From NCBI GenBank assembly GCA_035575035.1, contig DATLYH010000111.1, positions 1 to 37,086 on the forward strand: a stretch of 37,086 nucleotides of DNA, given 5' to 3'. Position 1 is the first letter of the stretch; each line of letters begins with the position of its first letter. Position numbers and translations under genes: made by a program. Shown here in pieces: positions 1-7,325 of this stretch. The notes under the pieces were generated by a model. That model was given only the letters and a program-made list of their open reading frames with translations. It ran no database searches and was not told where the DNA came from. The stretch is from DATLYH01 sp035575035 (lineage in GTDB: Bacteria > Planctomycetota > Planctomycetia > Gemmatales > Gemmataceae).

Positions 1-132
1 CAAGGGGTGCTCAGTTCGGTATTGCAGACGTGCAAGCAGCAGGCGAAGGCGGCGCTGGACTTCATCAGCCAGAGCCTGCGGGCCTTCGGCAACTGGCTCC
101 TGCCCACTCCAGCCCTGCTCGCAACCCGCTAA
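1..132 (+). mobile_element. 3' end of an IS66-like transposase gene (partial)
   Basis: The first 43 codons of the window are open and end at TAA (130-132). The peptide, with a core reading SSVLQTCKQQAKAALDF followed by a proline/leucine-rich tail, resembles the extreme C-terminus of IS66-family DDE transposases as I remember them. Only the last part of the gene is inside the window, so it is not clear whether the element is intact or a remnant. It is convergent with, and overlaps by about 68 bp, the malic enzyme gene on the other strand. The family call rests on a short C-terminal match. Confidence 0.5.
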
Positions 133-1531
133 TCAAATACCTTTCATGGGCAGCACGGGCCACGGCGCGGGCGACCGCCTGGACCACGCGCTTGTCGAAC
201 ACGCTCGGCACGATGTAGTCCTCGGAGAGGTGGTCCTCCGGAATGACGCTGGCAATGGCTCGTGCCGCCGCTAGCTTCATCGGCTCGTTGATCTCCCTTG
301 CTCGCACGTCCAAGGCTCCCCGGAAGATACCTGGGAATGCCAGCAGGTTGTTCACCTGGTTCGGGTAGTCCGACCGGCCGGTCGCCAGAATGCGGCACAG
401 CGGTGCGGCAATGCTGGGTTCTATCTCGGGATCAGGATTGGCCATCGCAAAGACGATGGGGTCTCTGGCCATGACCTGCAAATCTACCGGTCGCAAGACG
501 TTGGCCGCGGAAAGGCCGATGAACACGTCCGCCCCGGTCATTGCTTCTCGGAGCGTCAGGATCGGCTCGTCAAAGTTAATGCAGGCTCGGAGGTTGCTCT
601 GGGCCTTGCTCAAGTCACCGCCGGCAGCGTGGAGAACGGCACCCTGTCGGTCGCAGCCAATCAGGTGCCGGACGCCGGCCGCAAGCAGGATGCGGCAGCA
701 AGCCGTCCCCGCTGCGCCCAAGCCGTTGACGACGACCTTGACCCGGTGTAGGTCCTTGCCCACGACCTTGAGAGCGTTTTGCAGCGCGGCCAGCAGCACG
801 ACGGCTGTCCCGTGCTGGTCATCGTGCATGACTGGGATGTCGAGCGACCGCCTCAGCCGCTCTTCGATATCGAAGCAGCGCGGCGCACTGATGTCTTCCA
901 GGTTGATGCCGCCGAACGTAGGCGCAATGGCCTCGACCAAGCGGACGATGGCATCGGTGTCCTGAGTCGCCAGGCAAAGGGGCCAGCCGTCGATGTCGGC
1001 GAACTCCTTCAGGAGCATCACCTTGCCTTCCATCACCGGCAGGGCGGCTTCGGGACCGAGATTGCCCAACCCCAAGACCGCCGAGCCGTCGGTGACCACG
1101 GCAACGCTGTTGGCTTTGCTCGTGAAGGCGTAAGCCTTGCTGTTGTCCTCGGCGATCGCCCGCGAGATGCGGGCCACGCCCGGCGTGTAAACCATCGACA
1201 GAGCGTTGCGGGTACGGAGAGGAATCTTGCTCCGGGTGTGGATCTTGCCGCCGAGGTGCATCAGAAAGATGCGGTCCGAGGCGGAAAGGACCCGTACTTC
1301 CGGCAGTGCCCTCAGTCGTTCCAGCACTCGGCGGGCGTGGGCTTCGCTTTGGGCGTCGAAGGTGATGTCGCGAATCTTCTTGTCACGGCGAGCCTCGACG
1401 ATGTCGATGGCTCCGAGGTTGGCGTTCTCCTCGGCGATGGCTGTCGCTAGGCGCGCGAACTGGCCCGGCCGATTGGGCAGTTCCACCCGGACGGTCATGC
1501 GGTAGTCACAGTATGGTTCGTGATCGCGCAT
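65..1531 (-). CDS. NAD(P)-dependent malic enzyme with N-terminal ACT domain
   Basis: 488 aa. Oxidatively decarboxylates malate to pyruvate in the cytosol, linking C4 and C3 pools. The N-terminus (about residues 10-85) reads as an ACT regulatory domain (MTVRVELPNRPGQFARLATA). The catalytic domain follows, with the malic-enzyme signatures MVYTPGVA, VAVVTDGSAVLGLGNLGP (malate site), LEDISAPRCF and HDDQHGTA (metal and catalytic region), then a nucleotide-binding GLGAAGTA fold. The ATG at 1531 is preferred because GAAAGG lies just upstream; an upstream TTG at 1561 has no better site. The last 20 or so residues are antisense to the IS66-like transposase 3' end, so the native C-terminus has probably been replaced or extended. 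The ACT domain suggests allosteric control by an amino acid or similar ligand. Cofactor preference cannot be read from the sequence. Confidence 0.93.
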   Translation of the reverse strand: MRDHEPYCDYRMTVRVELPNRPGQFARLATAIAEENANLGAIDIVEARRDKKIRDITFDAQSEAHARRVLERLRALPEVRVLSASDRIFLMHLGGKIHTRSKIPLRTRNALSMVYTPGVARISRAIAEDNSKAYAFTSKANSVAVVTDGSAVLGLGNLGPEAALPVMEGKVMLLKEFADIDGWPLCLATQDTDAIVRLVEAIAPTFGGINLEDISAPRCFDIEERLRRSLDIPVMHDDQHGTAVVLLAALQNALKVVGKDLHRVKVVVNGLGAAGTACCRILLAAGVRHLIGCDRQGAVLHAAGGDLSKAQSNLRACINFDEPILTLREAMTGADVFIGLSAANVLRPVDLQVMARDPIVFAMANPDPEIEPSIAAPLCRILATGRSDYPNQVNNLLAFPGIFRGALDVRAREINEPMKLAAARAIASVIPEDHLSEDYIVPSVFDKRVVQAVARAVARAAHERYLISGLRAGLEWAGASCRRPAGSG

Positions 1532-1644
1532 GCTGGGCCTTTCTTCCAGTCTCTCAAGCAAGCGCTACCCCAAAATGCCAAGGGATTAGCGTTCGTGGCA
1601 TCATGCCGGGGCGAGGCGGTGAAAGCAACCTGCTCAGGAAAACG

Positions 1645-1766
1645 GGTGGTGTCCTGCTCCTATTGCACGGTTAACAGACGTGCCGGCCGAACCGGCGTAT
1701 CCGTCATGCCGCTCATTCAGCATTTCCAGTGTTTTCCAGGTGTGCAACTTAGAGCAGGACACCACC
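1645..1766. mobile_element. 122-bp element bounded by inverted repeats (MITE-like)
   Basis: GGTGGTGTCCTGCTC at 1645-1659 is repeated in perfect inverted orientation at 1752-1766. With a one-base gap the match extends inward through TTGCAC on both arms, giving imperfect termini of about 24 bp. The interior holds no credible gene. Paired termini this long around a short non-coding core are typical of a non-autonomous transposon or a collapsed insertion sequence. It occupies most of the gap between the malic enzyme start and the next gene. No clear target-site duplication was recognised. Confidence 0.55.
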
Positions 1767-1845
1767 GACAAACGCTCCGGCCCGCGCGCGTAAGCCTAAG
1801 CATCCCTCCTAGGCATAGCCCCCGGGTCGGTCACTTGTTCTTAGG

Positions 1846-2058
1846 CTAAGTGGCCTCGACCACGCTGGCCTTGTTCTCCGCGTGAGTGATCTTGACGCTT
1901 TGGCCTGGCCGCAGGCCCGCCAGAGTGGATGGCTTCCCCTCCAGCGTGACCTTCGCGCCCGGGATGACCGTGATGTTGATCTCCTTCCCCTTCGGTCCCA
2001 CGACGGTCACCGTGCTTTGGGGTACGTCAATCCTCTTGATCGTAGCTTGCAATTCCAT
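1846..2058 (-). CDS. small cytosolic beta-rich protein (paralogue of 2545-2835)
   Basis: 70 aa. The ATG at 2058 is chosen because AAAGGAG sits 7 nt upstream; the longer reading frame to 2094 has no such site. The protein alternates beta-strand-like segments with charged turns (ATIKRIDVPQSTVTVVGPKG, then VTLEGKPSTLAGLRPGQSVKIT). This pattern suggests a small OB- or SH3-like barrel. There is no signal peptide. About half its residues align with the mature part of the secreted protein encoded 490 bp upstream on the same strand, so the two are diverged tandem duplicates. Function unknown. Confidence 0.75.
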   Translation of the reverse strand: MELQATIKRIDVPQSTVTVVGPKGKEINITVIPGAKVTLEGKPSTLAGLRPGQSVKITHAENKASVVEAT

Positions 2059-2544
2059 GACCCAACTCCTTTCGCTGCGAGAAACCCCGGCCACTCCTCA
2101 CGGCGCCGGCTCCCGACCGGTGAGAGGCCGGCGCTCCTTGTTCATCGGCTGTTCACTTCTCTTTGTCCTTGACCGATGCTCCCCGACGGCTCGGGCTTTG
2201 TTGACCTTTGGACGGCCCTTGGCTATCGGGCCTGCTGGCTACTCCTGTCAGGAGGGAGGACACGTTCGCGTTTTTCCGCAGCGAAGACACGTTCTTGCCC
2301 AACCGACGGAACTGCCGAGCCACTGCTTTTCGCTCCAGAAGCGGAAGCCAAATAGGCAGAGCGTTTTCCCCTCCCAGTGGCCGCGGCAAAAGTGATGAGC
2401 TGGCAAATCTTGGGATCAGGGAAACCCGAATGCCGGAACGTGTTTCACTCATTGATTGGCATCCCCTTGTTTAGGCGAGAAAAAGCTCAGGCTCACCTCG
2501 TAGGCCCATGCAACGCTGTTGATTCCAGACCCTCGGGCAGCGGC
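2059..2544. other. intergenic region, no gene recognised
   Basis: No reading frame here has a ribosome site and protein-like composition together. ACACGTTC occurs at 2260 and 2287 and in inverse orientation at 2436. These could be chance or weak binding sites. The AAAGGAG site of the downstream minus-strand gene lies at the left edge. Confidence 0.4.
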
Positions 2545-2835
2545 CTATTTCCCTGTGGCGGATTTCACTTCCAGCTCGCTGGCCTTGTTGTCCTCGTGGG
2601 TGACCTTGACCGTCTGCCCCTCCTTGAGGTCGGCAAGTTTCGCCTTCTTGCCGTCCAGCGTGATCTTGGCGTCCTTGTTCACCGTGACGGTTACGTCCTT
2701 CTTGTCCTTGCCCGTGACGACGACCGTACTCTTGTTGCTGTCCACCTTCTTGATCGTGCCCTCTAGGGTGGCAGCGACCACGAAGCCCGCGACCAGCACC
2801 AGGACCATCAGACTCGCAACCGACTGCCGCAGCAT
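2545..2835 (-). CDS. secreted small beta-rich protein
   Basis: 96 aa. The start at 2835 follows a strong GGAGG site. Residues 1-22 (MLRQSVASLMVLVLVAGFVVAA) form a Sec signal peptide: a short basic N-terminus, a hydrophobic core and small residues before the likely cleavage at VAA. The mature part (TLEGTIKKVDSNKSTVVVTG onwards) has repeated Lys/Thr/Val strands and the same KLADLKEGQTVKVTHEDNKA segment layout as the cytosolic paralogue at 1846-2058. It is lysine-rich and lacks cysteines, so it is probably a periplasmic or cell-surface protein. Function unknown. It is divergent from the histidine kinase that starts at 3228. Confidence 0.8.
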   Translation of the reverse strand: MLRQSVASLMVLVLVAGFVVAATLEGTIKKVDSNKSTVVVTGKDKKDVTVTVNKDAKITLDGKKAKLADLKEGQTVKVTHEDNKASELEVKSATGK

Positions 2836-3101
2836 GGCCTTTCCTCCTTTCGCTGTGAAACCTCAGAAGATGCCCGCGCTCGGCCACCGGAATGCGCCTT
2901 CGGAACTGTTACAGCCCGTCTTGCCTGAACCTCGCGACTAAATCGGGGCACTCCGCCGGTGACGAGTTGAAGTTGATGGCAACTGCTGTGCCCAAGGCAC
3001 AGGTGAACAAAAAGGTCGCCATTACCCTGTGCTGCTCCATGATTTACACAGATAATGCTCTCGTGTGGCGGACCACAGGGCGGTGTCCCCCGCTTCGCCG
3101 C

Positions 3102-3117
3102 CTGCAAGTTTTTGCAG
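3102..3117. promoter_or_regulatory. 16-bp dyad operator, copy 1 (upstream of kinase)
   Basis: CTGCAAGTTTTTGCAG is a perfect 6-bp inverted repeat around a 4-bp spacer. The same CTGCAA-N4-TTGCAG pattern recurs at 5994-6009 and, less perfectly, at 5974-5989. It lies about 50 bp upstream of the -35 element of the kinase promoter. Inferred to bind the NtrC-type regulator encoded in this operon, giving autoregulation. Confidence 0.6.
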
Positions 3118-3168
3118 ACCAGAGCCGTCGTTCGGCTCGGCGCGGCCCTACCCGTCGCCTCATCCGTG

Positions 3169-3198
3169 TTGACGGCAAGAAAGCAGCCCGGCTACAGT
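3169..3198 (+). promoter_or_regulatory. sigma-70-like promoter of the kinase/regulator operon
   Basis: TTGACG and TACAGT are separated by 18 bp. Transcription would begin near 3205, giving a leader of about 23 nt that contains the AAGGAAGG ribosome site of the kinase gene. Confidence 0.5.
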
Positions 3199-3227
3199 GC
3201 CCGGTGGAGAAAAAGGAAGGCGCGACC

Positions 3228-4595
3228 ATGTTCCGTGTCAAAGACGCCGAGGTGGATGGCGGCTACTCGGTGGCCGAGTGGGTGCTCCAAATCGCCCTCG
3301 CGGTGGCCCTCGTCACTAGCCTTGGGGCAGCCTACTTGATCCTTCAGAAAGATCGCTGCCTTGACCCCGCGCTCCAGAGTCCTGGGCCGAACTCATCCCT
3401 GGCCGTGTCCGCCCTGCGCCCGGAGGTCGGCATTCAAGTCGTTTCCAGCCTGCTTGTGTCGGCGATTCTGGTCTGCTGCACGGCGACGTTCTGGTGGCTC
3501 CGGCGACGGTACTTGTCGAGCCGGCGGTCTTTACGTCAGGTGAAGATGCTGGCCCACGACATCTTGGCGAGCATGGATCGCGGAGTAGTTACGACGAACC
3601 GCGACGGGGTCATCACCAGCATCAACTCGGCCGCGATCGGGCTGCTCAAGGTGGACTTCGAGTGCGTCGGCCGGCCGCTGGCGTCGATCTCCCGGCCGGA
3701 GCTGCCACTGGTGGAAGTGTATCAGGAGGTAGTCAGCCACCAAGCCCCCGTCCGCGACCGCGACTTCGACGTTGATCGGTCCGGACGTATCCTGCGCCTC
3801 CGGGTGGACGGGCATGTCCTGAAGGATACCCAAGGGACTTCGCTCGGATGTGTTCTCCACCTCCGGGACGTGACCGAGCGGGTACTCATGGAAGACCGGA
3901 TGCGGCGCATGGAACGGTTTATGAGCCTGGGGACATTGGCATCCGGGTTGCACCACGAGATCAAGAACCCGTTGACCGCCCTGAGCATTCACATCCAGCT
4001 ACTAGAGGAGAATCTGGCGAATGGACAGGTGGGCGAATCCGTGGAGGAACTCGTCGGCGTGCTCAAGACCGAGGTGTGCCGGCTCAACGGCGTGCTGGAG
4101 AGTTTCCGCAGTTTCGCCAACCTTCAGAACCTGACCATCCGGCCCACCGATGGCCTCGAAGTGGTGGAGAACGTCCTCCGGCTGATCCGGCCCCAGGCGG
4201 CCGAGCAGCGGGTTCAGATAACGCTTCTGCACCCGGAGAAGCAACTGCCGGCGGTCCCGTTGGACGCGGAGAGATTCGAGCAAGCGGTTTTGAACCTGGT
4301 CATCAACGCCCTGGAAGCCATGCCCGAGGGAGGCAGGCTGACGGTCGGTGCGACGGTCGAGGACGGCTGGTTCCGGATGTCGGTGACGGACACCGGCCCC
4401 GGCATCCCGGCAGAGGTCCAGCGGAGTCTGTTCCAGCCTTACTTTTCCACGAAGAGTAAGGGGAGCGGCATGGGTCTGGCCCTGAGCGAGAAACTGATCA
4501 GCCAGCATGGGGGTCACATCACGTACCGCACTGGACCTGAGGGAACCACCTTCGACATTGCCATCCCCCTTCAGCACCAAAACGGGAACCTATGA
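3228..4595 (+). CDS. membrane PAS sensor histidine kinase
   Basis: 455 aa. The ATG at 3228 follows AAGGAAGG; the frame is open further upstream but lacks a site. Two membrane segments (about 17-40 and 68-92) flank a short extracytoplasmic loop of about 28 residues. A PAS domain spans roughly 105-220, with DRGVVTTNRDGVITSINSAA near its start. The HisKA domain carries LASGLHHEIKNPLTAL with phospho-accepting His243, followed by a HATPase domain with the N box (NLVINALEAMPEGG), G1 (DTGPGIP) and G2 (GSGMGLALSEKL). This is the NtrB/AtoS-like class that partners sigma-54 activators. The stop overlaps the next start (ATGA), so kinase and regulator are translationally coupled. With such a small external loop the signal is probably sensed by the PAS domain or within the membrane. 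Confidence 0.93.
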   Translation: MFRVKDAEVDGGYSVAEWVLQIALAVALVTSLGAAYLILQKDRCLDPALQSPGPNSSLAVSALRPEVGIQVVSSLLVSAILVCCTATFWWLRRRYLSSRRSLRQVKMLAHDILASMDRGVVTTNRDGVITSINSAAIGLLKVDFECVGRPLASISRPELPLVEVYQEVVSHQAPVRDRDFDVDRSGRILRLRVDGHVLKDTQGTSLGCVLHLRDVTERVLMEDRMRRMERFMSLGTLASGLHHEIKNPLTALSIHIQLLEENLANGQVGESVEELVGVLKTEVCRLNGVLESFRSFANLQNLTIRPTDGLEVVENVLRLIRPQAAEQRVQITLLHPEKQLPAVPLDAERFEQAVLNLVINALEAMPEGGRLTVGATVEDGWFRMSVTDTGPGIPAEVQRSLFQPYFSTKSKGSGMGLALSEKLISQHGGHITYRTGPEGTTFDIAIPLQHQNGNL

Positions 4596-5944
4596 GTGAT
4601 CAGAACTTCCGCATTCTGATCGTGGACGACGAGCCTAACATCCGCTCGGGCCTGGCAAAGGCTTTGGCCGGCGAGGCCGATACCGTGGCGACCGCCCAAG
4701 ACGGCACCGAGGCGCTGGCCCTTTTTCAGCGGGATCACCATCATCTGGTTATCACCGACCTGAAGATGCCCGGAGCGCTTTCCGGGCTGGAGCTGGTCAA
4801 GCAGATCAAGCACGAACGCCCGGAGACACTCATCCTGGTGATCACCGCCCATGGCTCAATCGAGACGGCGGTGGAGGCGATGCGCCTGGGCGCCCACGAC
4901 TACGTCAGCAAGCCGGTCGATGTGAACATGCTGCGACTGCAGGTCCGGAACGCCTACGAACACCACCGGCTCGTGGAGGAGAACCGTCAGCTCCGGGACC
5001 GGCTGGCCGCAGCGGGCGAGTTCCCGGAGATGATCGGCCGCAGCGGGGCAATGCGCGAGGTCTTTGACTTGATCCGCCAAGTTGCCGACACGGATGTGAC
5101 CGTGCTGATCCGGGGAGAGAGCGGCACCGGCAAAGAACTGGTGGCTCGGGCCATCCATAACCTGAGCGCCCGGAAGAACCAGCCGTTCGTGGCGGCGAAC
5201 ATCGGCGCACTGCCGGAATCGCTGATTGAGAGCGAGTTATTCGGCTACGAGAAGGGGGCGTTCACAGGAGCAAACCGGCGGAAGCCAGGCTGGTTCGAGA
5301 TGGCGCAGGGAGGGACGCTGTTCCTGGACGAGATTGGGGAGATGCCCCCGAAGACCCAGGTGGATCTGCTGCGCGTCCTGGAGCAGCGGGAAGTTCGCCG
5401 GCTTGGTGGCGAAGAAGTCATTCCGCTCGATGTGCGGCTGGTGACTGCCACGCACCAGGATGTGGACGCCCTTGTTCGCGAAGGCCGCTTCCGCGAGGAC
5501 CTTTACTACCGGCTGAACGTGGTGCCGTTGCGTGTACCGCCGCTTCGCGAACGGCGGGACGACATCCCGCTGCTGGTGCAGCATTTCCTGCGGCAGGCTG
5601 AGGAACGCCATCGCAAGGCGGCGAAGCAGGTAGCCGGGGCAGCCATGCGCATCTTGTGCGACTTCCCCTGGCCCGGAAACGTGCGGCAGCTGCGGAACTG
5701 CATGGAACGCCTGGTGGTCACAGTGGAGGGATCGACCATCCACGCCGAGGACCTTCCGGAAGAGATGCGGACCGCACCGAGACAGGCGGTCGTGACCCTG
5801 GAACAGGCGACCCAAGAAGCGGAAAAGGCGGCGATCCTGGCTGCCCTGGCTCAAAGCAATCAGCACCGCGAACGTGCGGCTGCCCTCCTCGACATCAGCG
5901 TGCGGACGCTCCACTACAAGATGAACCGCTACGGGCTTCAGTGA
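4592..5944 (+). CDS. NtrC-family sigma-54-dependent response regulator
   Basis: 450 aa, with three domains. Receiver 1-120: acidic pocket D12/D13, phospho-acceptor D56, K107. AAA+ domain about 145-375: Walker A GESGTGKE at 176-183, the sigma-54-contacting GAFTGA loop at 223-228, Walker B GGTLFLDE and the arginine region LREDLYYRLNV-like. C-terminal Fis-type HTH ending in RAAALLDISVRTLHYKMNRYGLQ-like sequence. When phosphorylated by the overlapping kinase it should form hexamers and open sigma-54 promoters. Two CTGCAA-N4-TTGCAG dyads start 30 bp after its stop and a consensus sigma-54 promoter follows at 6122. The natural inference is that it drives the downstream PTS/membrane-complex genes. 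Confidence 0.95.
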   Translation: MSDQNFRILIVDDEPNIRSGLAKALAGEADTVATAQDGTEALALFQRDHHHLVITDLKMPGALSGLELVKQIKHERPETLILVITAHGSIETAVEAMRLGAHDYVSKPVDVNMLRLQVRNAYEHHRLVEENRQLRDRLAAAGEFPEMIGRSGAMREVFDLIRQVADTDVTVLIRGESGTGKELVARAIHNLSARKNQPFVAANIGALPESLIESELFGYEKGAFTGANRRKPGWFEMAQGGTLFLDEIGEMPPKTQVDLLRVLEQREVRRLGGEEVIPLDVRLVTATHQDVDALVREGRFREDLYYRLNVVPLRVPPLRERRDDIPLLVQHFLRQAEERHRKAAKQVAGAAMRILCDFPWPGNVRQLRNCMERLVVTVEGSTIHAEDLPEEMRTAPRQAVVTLEQATQEAEKAAILAALAQSNQHRERAAALLDISVRTLHYKMNRYGLQ

Positions 5945-5973
5945 GCCTCGGCCGTCTACGGGCTGGGTCCGAT

Positions 5974-5989
5974 CTGCAATTCCTTGCGC
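5974..5989. promoter_or_regulatory. dyad operator, copy 2 (imperfect)
   Basis: CTGCAATTCCTTGCGC matches the CTGCAA-N4-TTGCAG pattern at 14 of the 16 positions, counting the free spacer. It begins exactly 20 bp before copy 3, about two helical turns, so both would face the same side of the DNA. It is centred about 166 bp upstream of the predicted sigma-54 start, a usual distance for activator binding. Confidence 0.55.
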
Positions 5990-5993
5990 CGGT

Positions 5994-6009
5994 CTGCAAA
6001 TTCTTGCAG
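5994..6009. promoter_or_regulatory. dyad operator, copy 3
   Basis: CTGCAAATTCTTGCAG is a perfect CTGCAA-N4-TTGCAG dyad, centred about 146 bp upstream of the predicted sigma-54 transcription start. With copy 2 it forms a tandem enhancer-like site between the activator gene and its presumed target promoter. Confidence 0.65.
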
Positions 6010-6121
6010 GCCGTCCCTCCACTTGCCCCATCGTCACCGACCGCTCTCCAAGGGGTGTAGCTGTCGCAAGTCACAGCCAATGCCCAGGCTCCGACTTATT
6101 AACCGAGCGCCTCGCGGGTCA

Positions 6122-6137
6122 TGGCACGGCCTTTGCA
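6122..6137 (+). promoter_or_regulatory. sigma-54 (-24/-12) promoter
   Basis: TGGCACGGCCTTTGCA matches the consensus TGGCACG-N4-TTGCA at every conserved base, with the required GG-to-GC spacing. The start would be near 6148. It faces the EIIA/HPr genes and lies downstream of the tandem dyads and the sigma-54 activator gene. Confidence 0.85.
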
Positions 6138-6161
6138 AAAACGACGCCGTGCAGTGTTGCC

Positions 6162-6356
6162 GTGGACAATGCGGATCCTGATCAGGGATGGGGGCGAGGG
6201 TTCAATCCCGAGGCGGTTCCTGATCCCACCGACTCCGAAAACTTGGAACGGCCGACAGGACGTGGCCTCTGGCTGATACGGTATGACATGCACGAGATAC
6301 GCTTCAACGCCAAGGGCAACGCAGTGACTCTGGTGCGGCGGCGCTCGCCAGCCTGA
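6162..6356 (+). pseudogene. C-terminal fragment of an RsbW-like anti-sigma ATPase
   Basis: 64 codons from a GTG. The peptide GRGLWLIRYDMHEIRFNAKG followed by NAVTLVRR is the characteristic C-terminal motif of HATPase_c_2 (RsbW/SpoIIAB-type) anti-sigma regulators. It is preceded by GFNPEAVPDPTDSENL-like sequence, which also belongs to this family. The N-terminal two thirds, with the N box and the rest of the nucleotide pocket, are missing. Upstream sequence in the same frame does not resemble them and overlaps the sigma-54 promoter. No ribosome site precedes the GTG. Its stop overlaps an ATG of the next frame. It is probably a gene remnant now forming the leader of the sigma-54 transcript, but a short translated peptide cannot be ruled out. 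Confidence 0.6.
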
Positions 6357-6409
6357 TGGTCGGCGGGAAGAACCCGCGCCAGAAATCGCTCGGCAGTCTG
6401 GAGATCGCC

Positions 6410-6904
6410 ATGCAGGTAGCGCGTTCCGTTTCGGCCCCGATCGGATTGGCGGAGATTTTCCCGCCGGAAGCAATCGTCATCGGTCTGGCGCAGCGCACTA
6501 AGCGAGGAGTTGTCGAGGAACTGGTACAGCGCTTGGTCGAACTTGGGCACCTTGCGGAGGAGGACAAGAAAGCCGTGGTCGAAAGCGTCCTGGCCCGAGA
6601 AAAAATGGGATCAACCGCTCTGGGGAACGGGATCGCGTTCCCGCACTGTCGTTCAAGCCTCACGGAGAAGTTTACCGGCGTGCTCGGTCTGGACCCTCGC
6701 GGTGTACCTTTCGACGCCGTGGACGGAGAGCCTGTCCATAGTATCTTTCTCCTGCTGGCACCGCTCGATGGCCGGGAGAAGCACTATGAAGTGCTGGGCA
6801 GGATTACCGCAATCGGCAAGGATAAGGGGCGGCGGGTGCAACTGCAGGGTTGCCGAACTGCTGAAGCCGTTCATGACTTTCTCCAAGAACTAGATCGGTC
6901 GTGA
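6410..6904 (+). CDS. PtsN-like PTS EIIA (nitrogen/fructose type)
   Basis: 164 aa. The ATG at 6410 is preferred over 6356 because GGAG lies 7 nt upstream and the protein then begins as PtsN proteins do. The fold markers are AREKMGSTALGNGIAFPHCR, with phosphorylatable His79 in the position of the PtsN GIAIPH motif, then the hydrophobic HSIFLLLAPLDG strand and a helical C-terminus. EIIA(Ntr) proteins accept phosphate from NPr/HPr and control transporters and regulators by binding, rather than by carrying sugar. An HPr gene follows, but no EIIB or EIIC is in the window, so a regulatory role is inferred. It is the first full gene behind the sigma-54 promoter. Confidence 0.88.
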   Translation: MQVARSVSAPIGLAEIFPPEAIVIGLAQRTKRGVVEELVQRLVELGHLAEEDKKAVVESVLAREKMGSTALGNGIAFPHCRSSLTEKFTGVLGLDPRGVPFDAVDGEPVHSIFLLLAPLDGREKHYEVLGRITAIGKDKGRRVQLQGCRTAEAVHDFLQELDRS

Positions 6905-7019
6905 TCGGGCAAAGCGCGACAGAGCGGCAGTGTGAGACATGATCAACGGAAGGGGAGGGCGGGCGTGGTTTGGAGGATAGCAGGGATGCCAACGTAACAC
7001 TGCTTTCAGAAGGGCCATC

Positions 7020-7325
7020 ATGATCACTGAGCGATTAACACGCCGTGTCCGGATCAGCAACGAAGAGGGGCTTCATTTGCGGGCTGCTGCCCTTTTCAGC
7101 CAGGTCGCCCGAATGTTCGCCTGTGACATCCGCCTCGCCTGTGGAGAGCGACATGCTGATGGCAAGAGCGTGTGGGAACTGATCGGCCTGGCGGCCGAGC
7201 CTGGGACCGAGCTGGTAATCGAAGCGGAAGGCTCCCAAAGCGAAGAGGCCCTGGACCGACTCGAAGGTCTGGTGGCCGGGCAATTCCAGGTTTCCGCTGC
7301 GGAGAATAACCATGAAGCCTTATAG
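7020..7325 (+). CDS. HPr-family phosphocarrier protein
   Basis: 101 aa, slightly longer than classical HPr (about 88). The start at 7020 follows AGAAGGG. The active-site segment EEGLHLRAAA contains His19 in the place of HPr His15. KSVWELIGLA holds Ser50 in the place of the regulatory Ser46, so HPr-kinase-type control is possible. The C-terminal helix EEALDRLEGLVAG fits the family. It sits between EIIA and HTH-EIIA genes and presumably phosphorylates their histidines. Enzyme I is not encoded in the window and must come from elsewhere. Its last codons overlap the next gene by 14 bp. Confidence 0.88.
   Translation: MITERLTRRVRISNEEGLHLRAAALFSQVARMFACDIRLACGERHADGKSVWELIGLAAEPGTELVIEAEGSQSEEALDRLEGLVAGQFQVSAAENNHEAL

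Larger units (their letters stand above)
2836..3227. other. divergent intergenic region with operator and promoter for the kinase
   Basis: 392 bp between the secreted small protein (minus) and the histidine kinase (plus). The right half holds the dyad at 3102-3117 and a sigma-70-like promoter at 3169-3198, both listed separately. The left half shows no recognisable element beyond the Shine-Dalgarno site of the minus-strand gene. Confidence 0.5.

Noticed and set aside
2260..2443. Three ACACGTTC boxes as a regulatory array
   Set aside because: Only 8 bp long, irregularly spaced and in mixed orientation; chance is likely.
2153..2452. 99-codon minus-strand reading frame
   Set aside because: Low-complexity Arg/Ser composition, no ribosome site and no recognisable family; it covers intergenic DNA between the two small paralogues.
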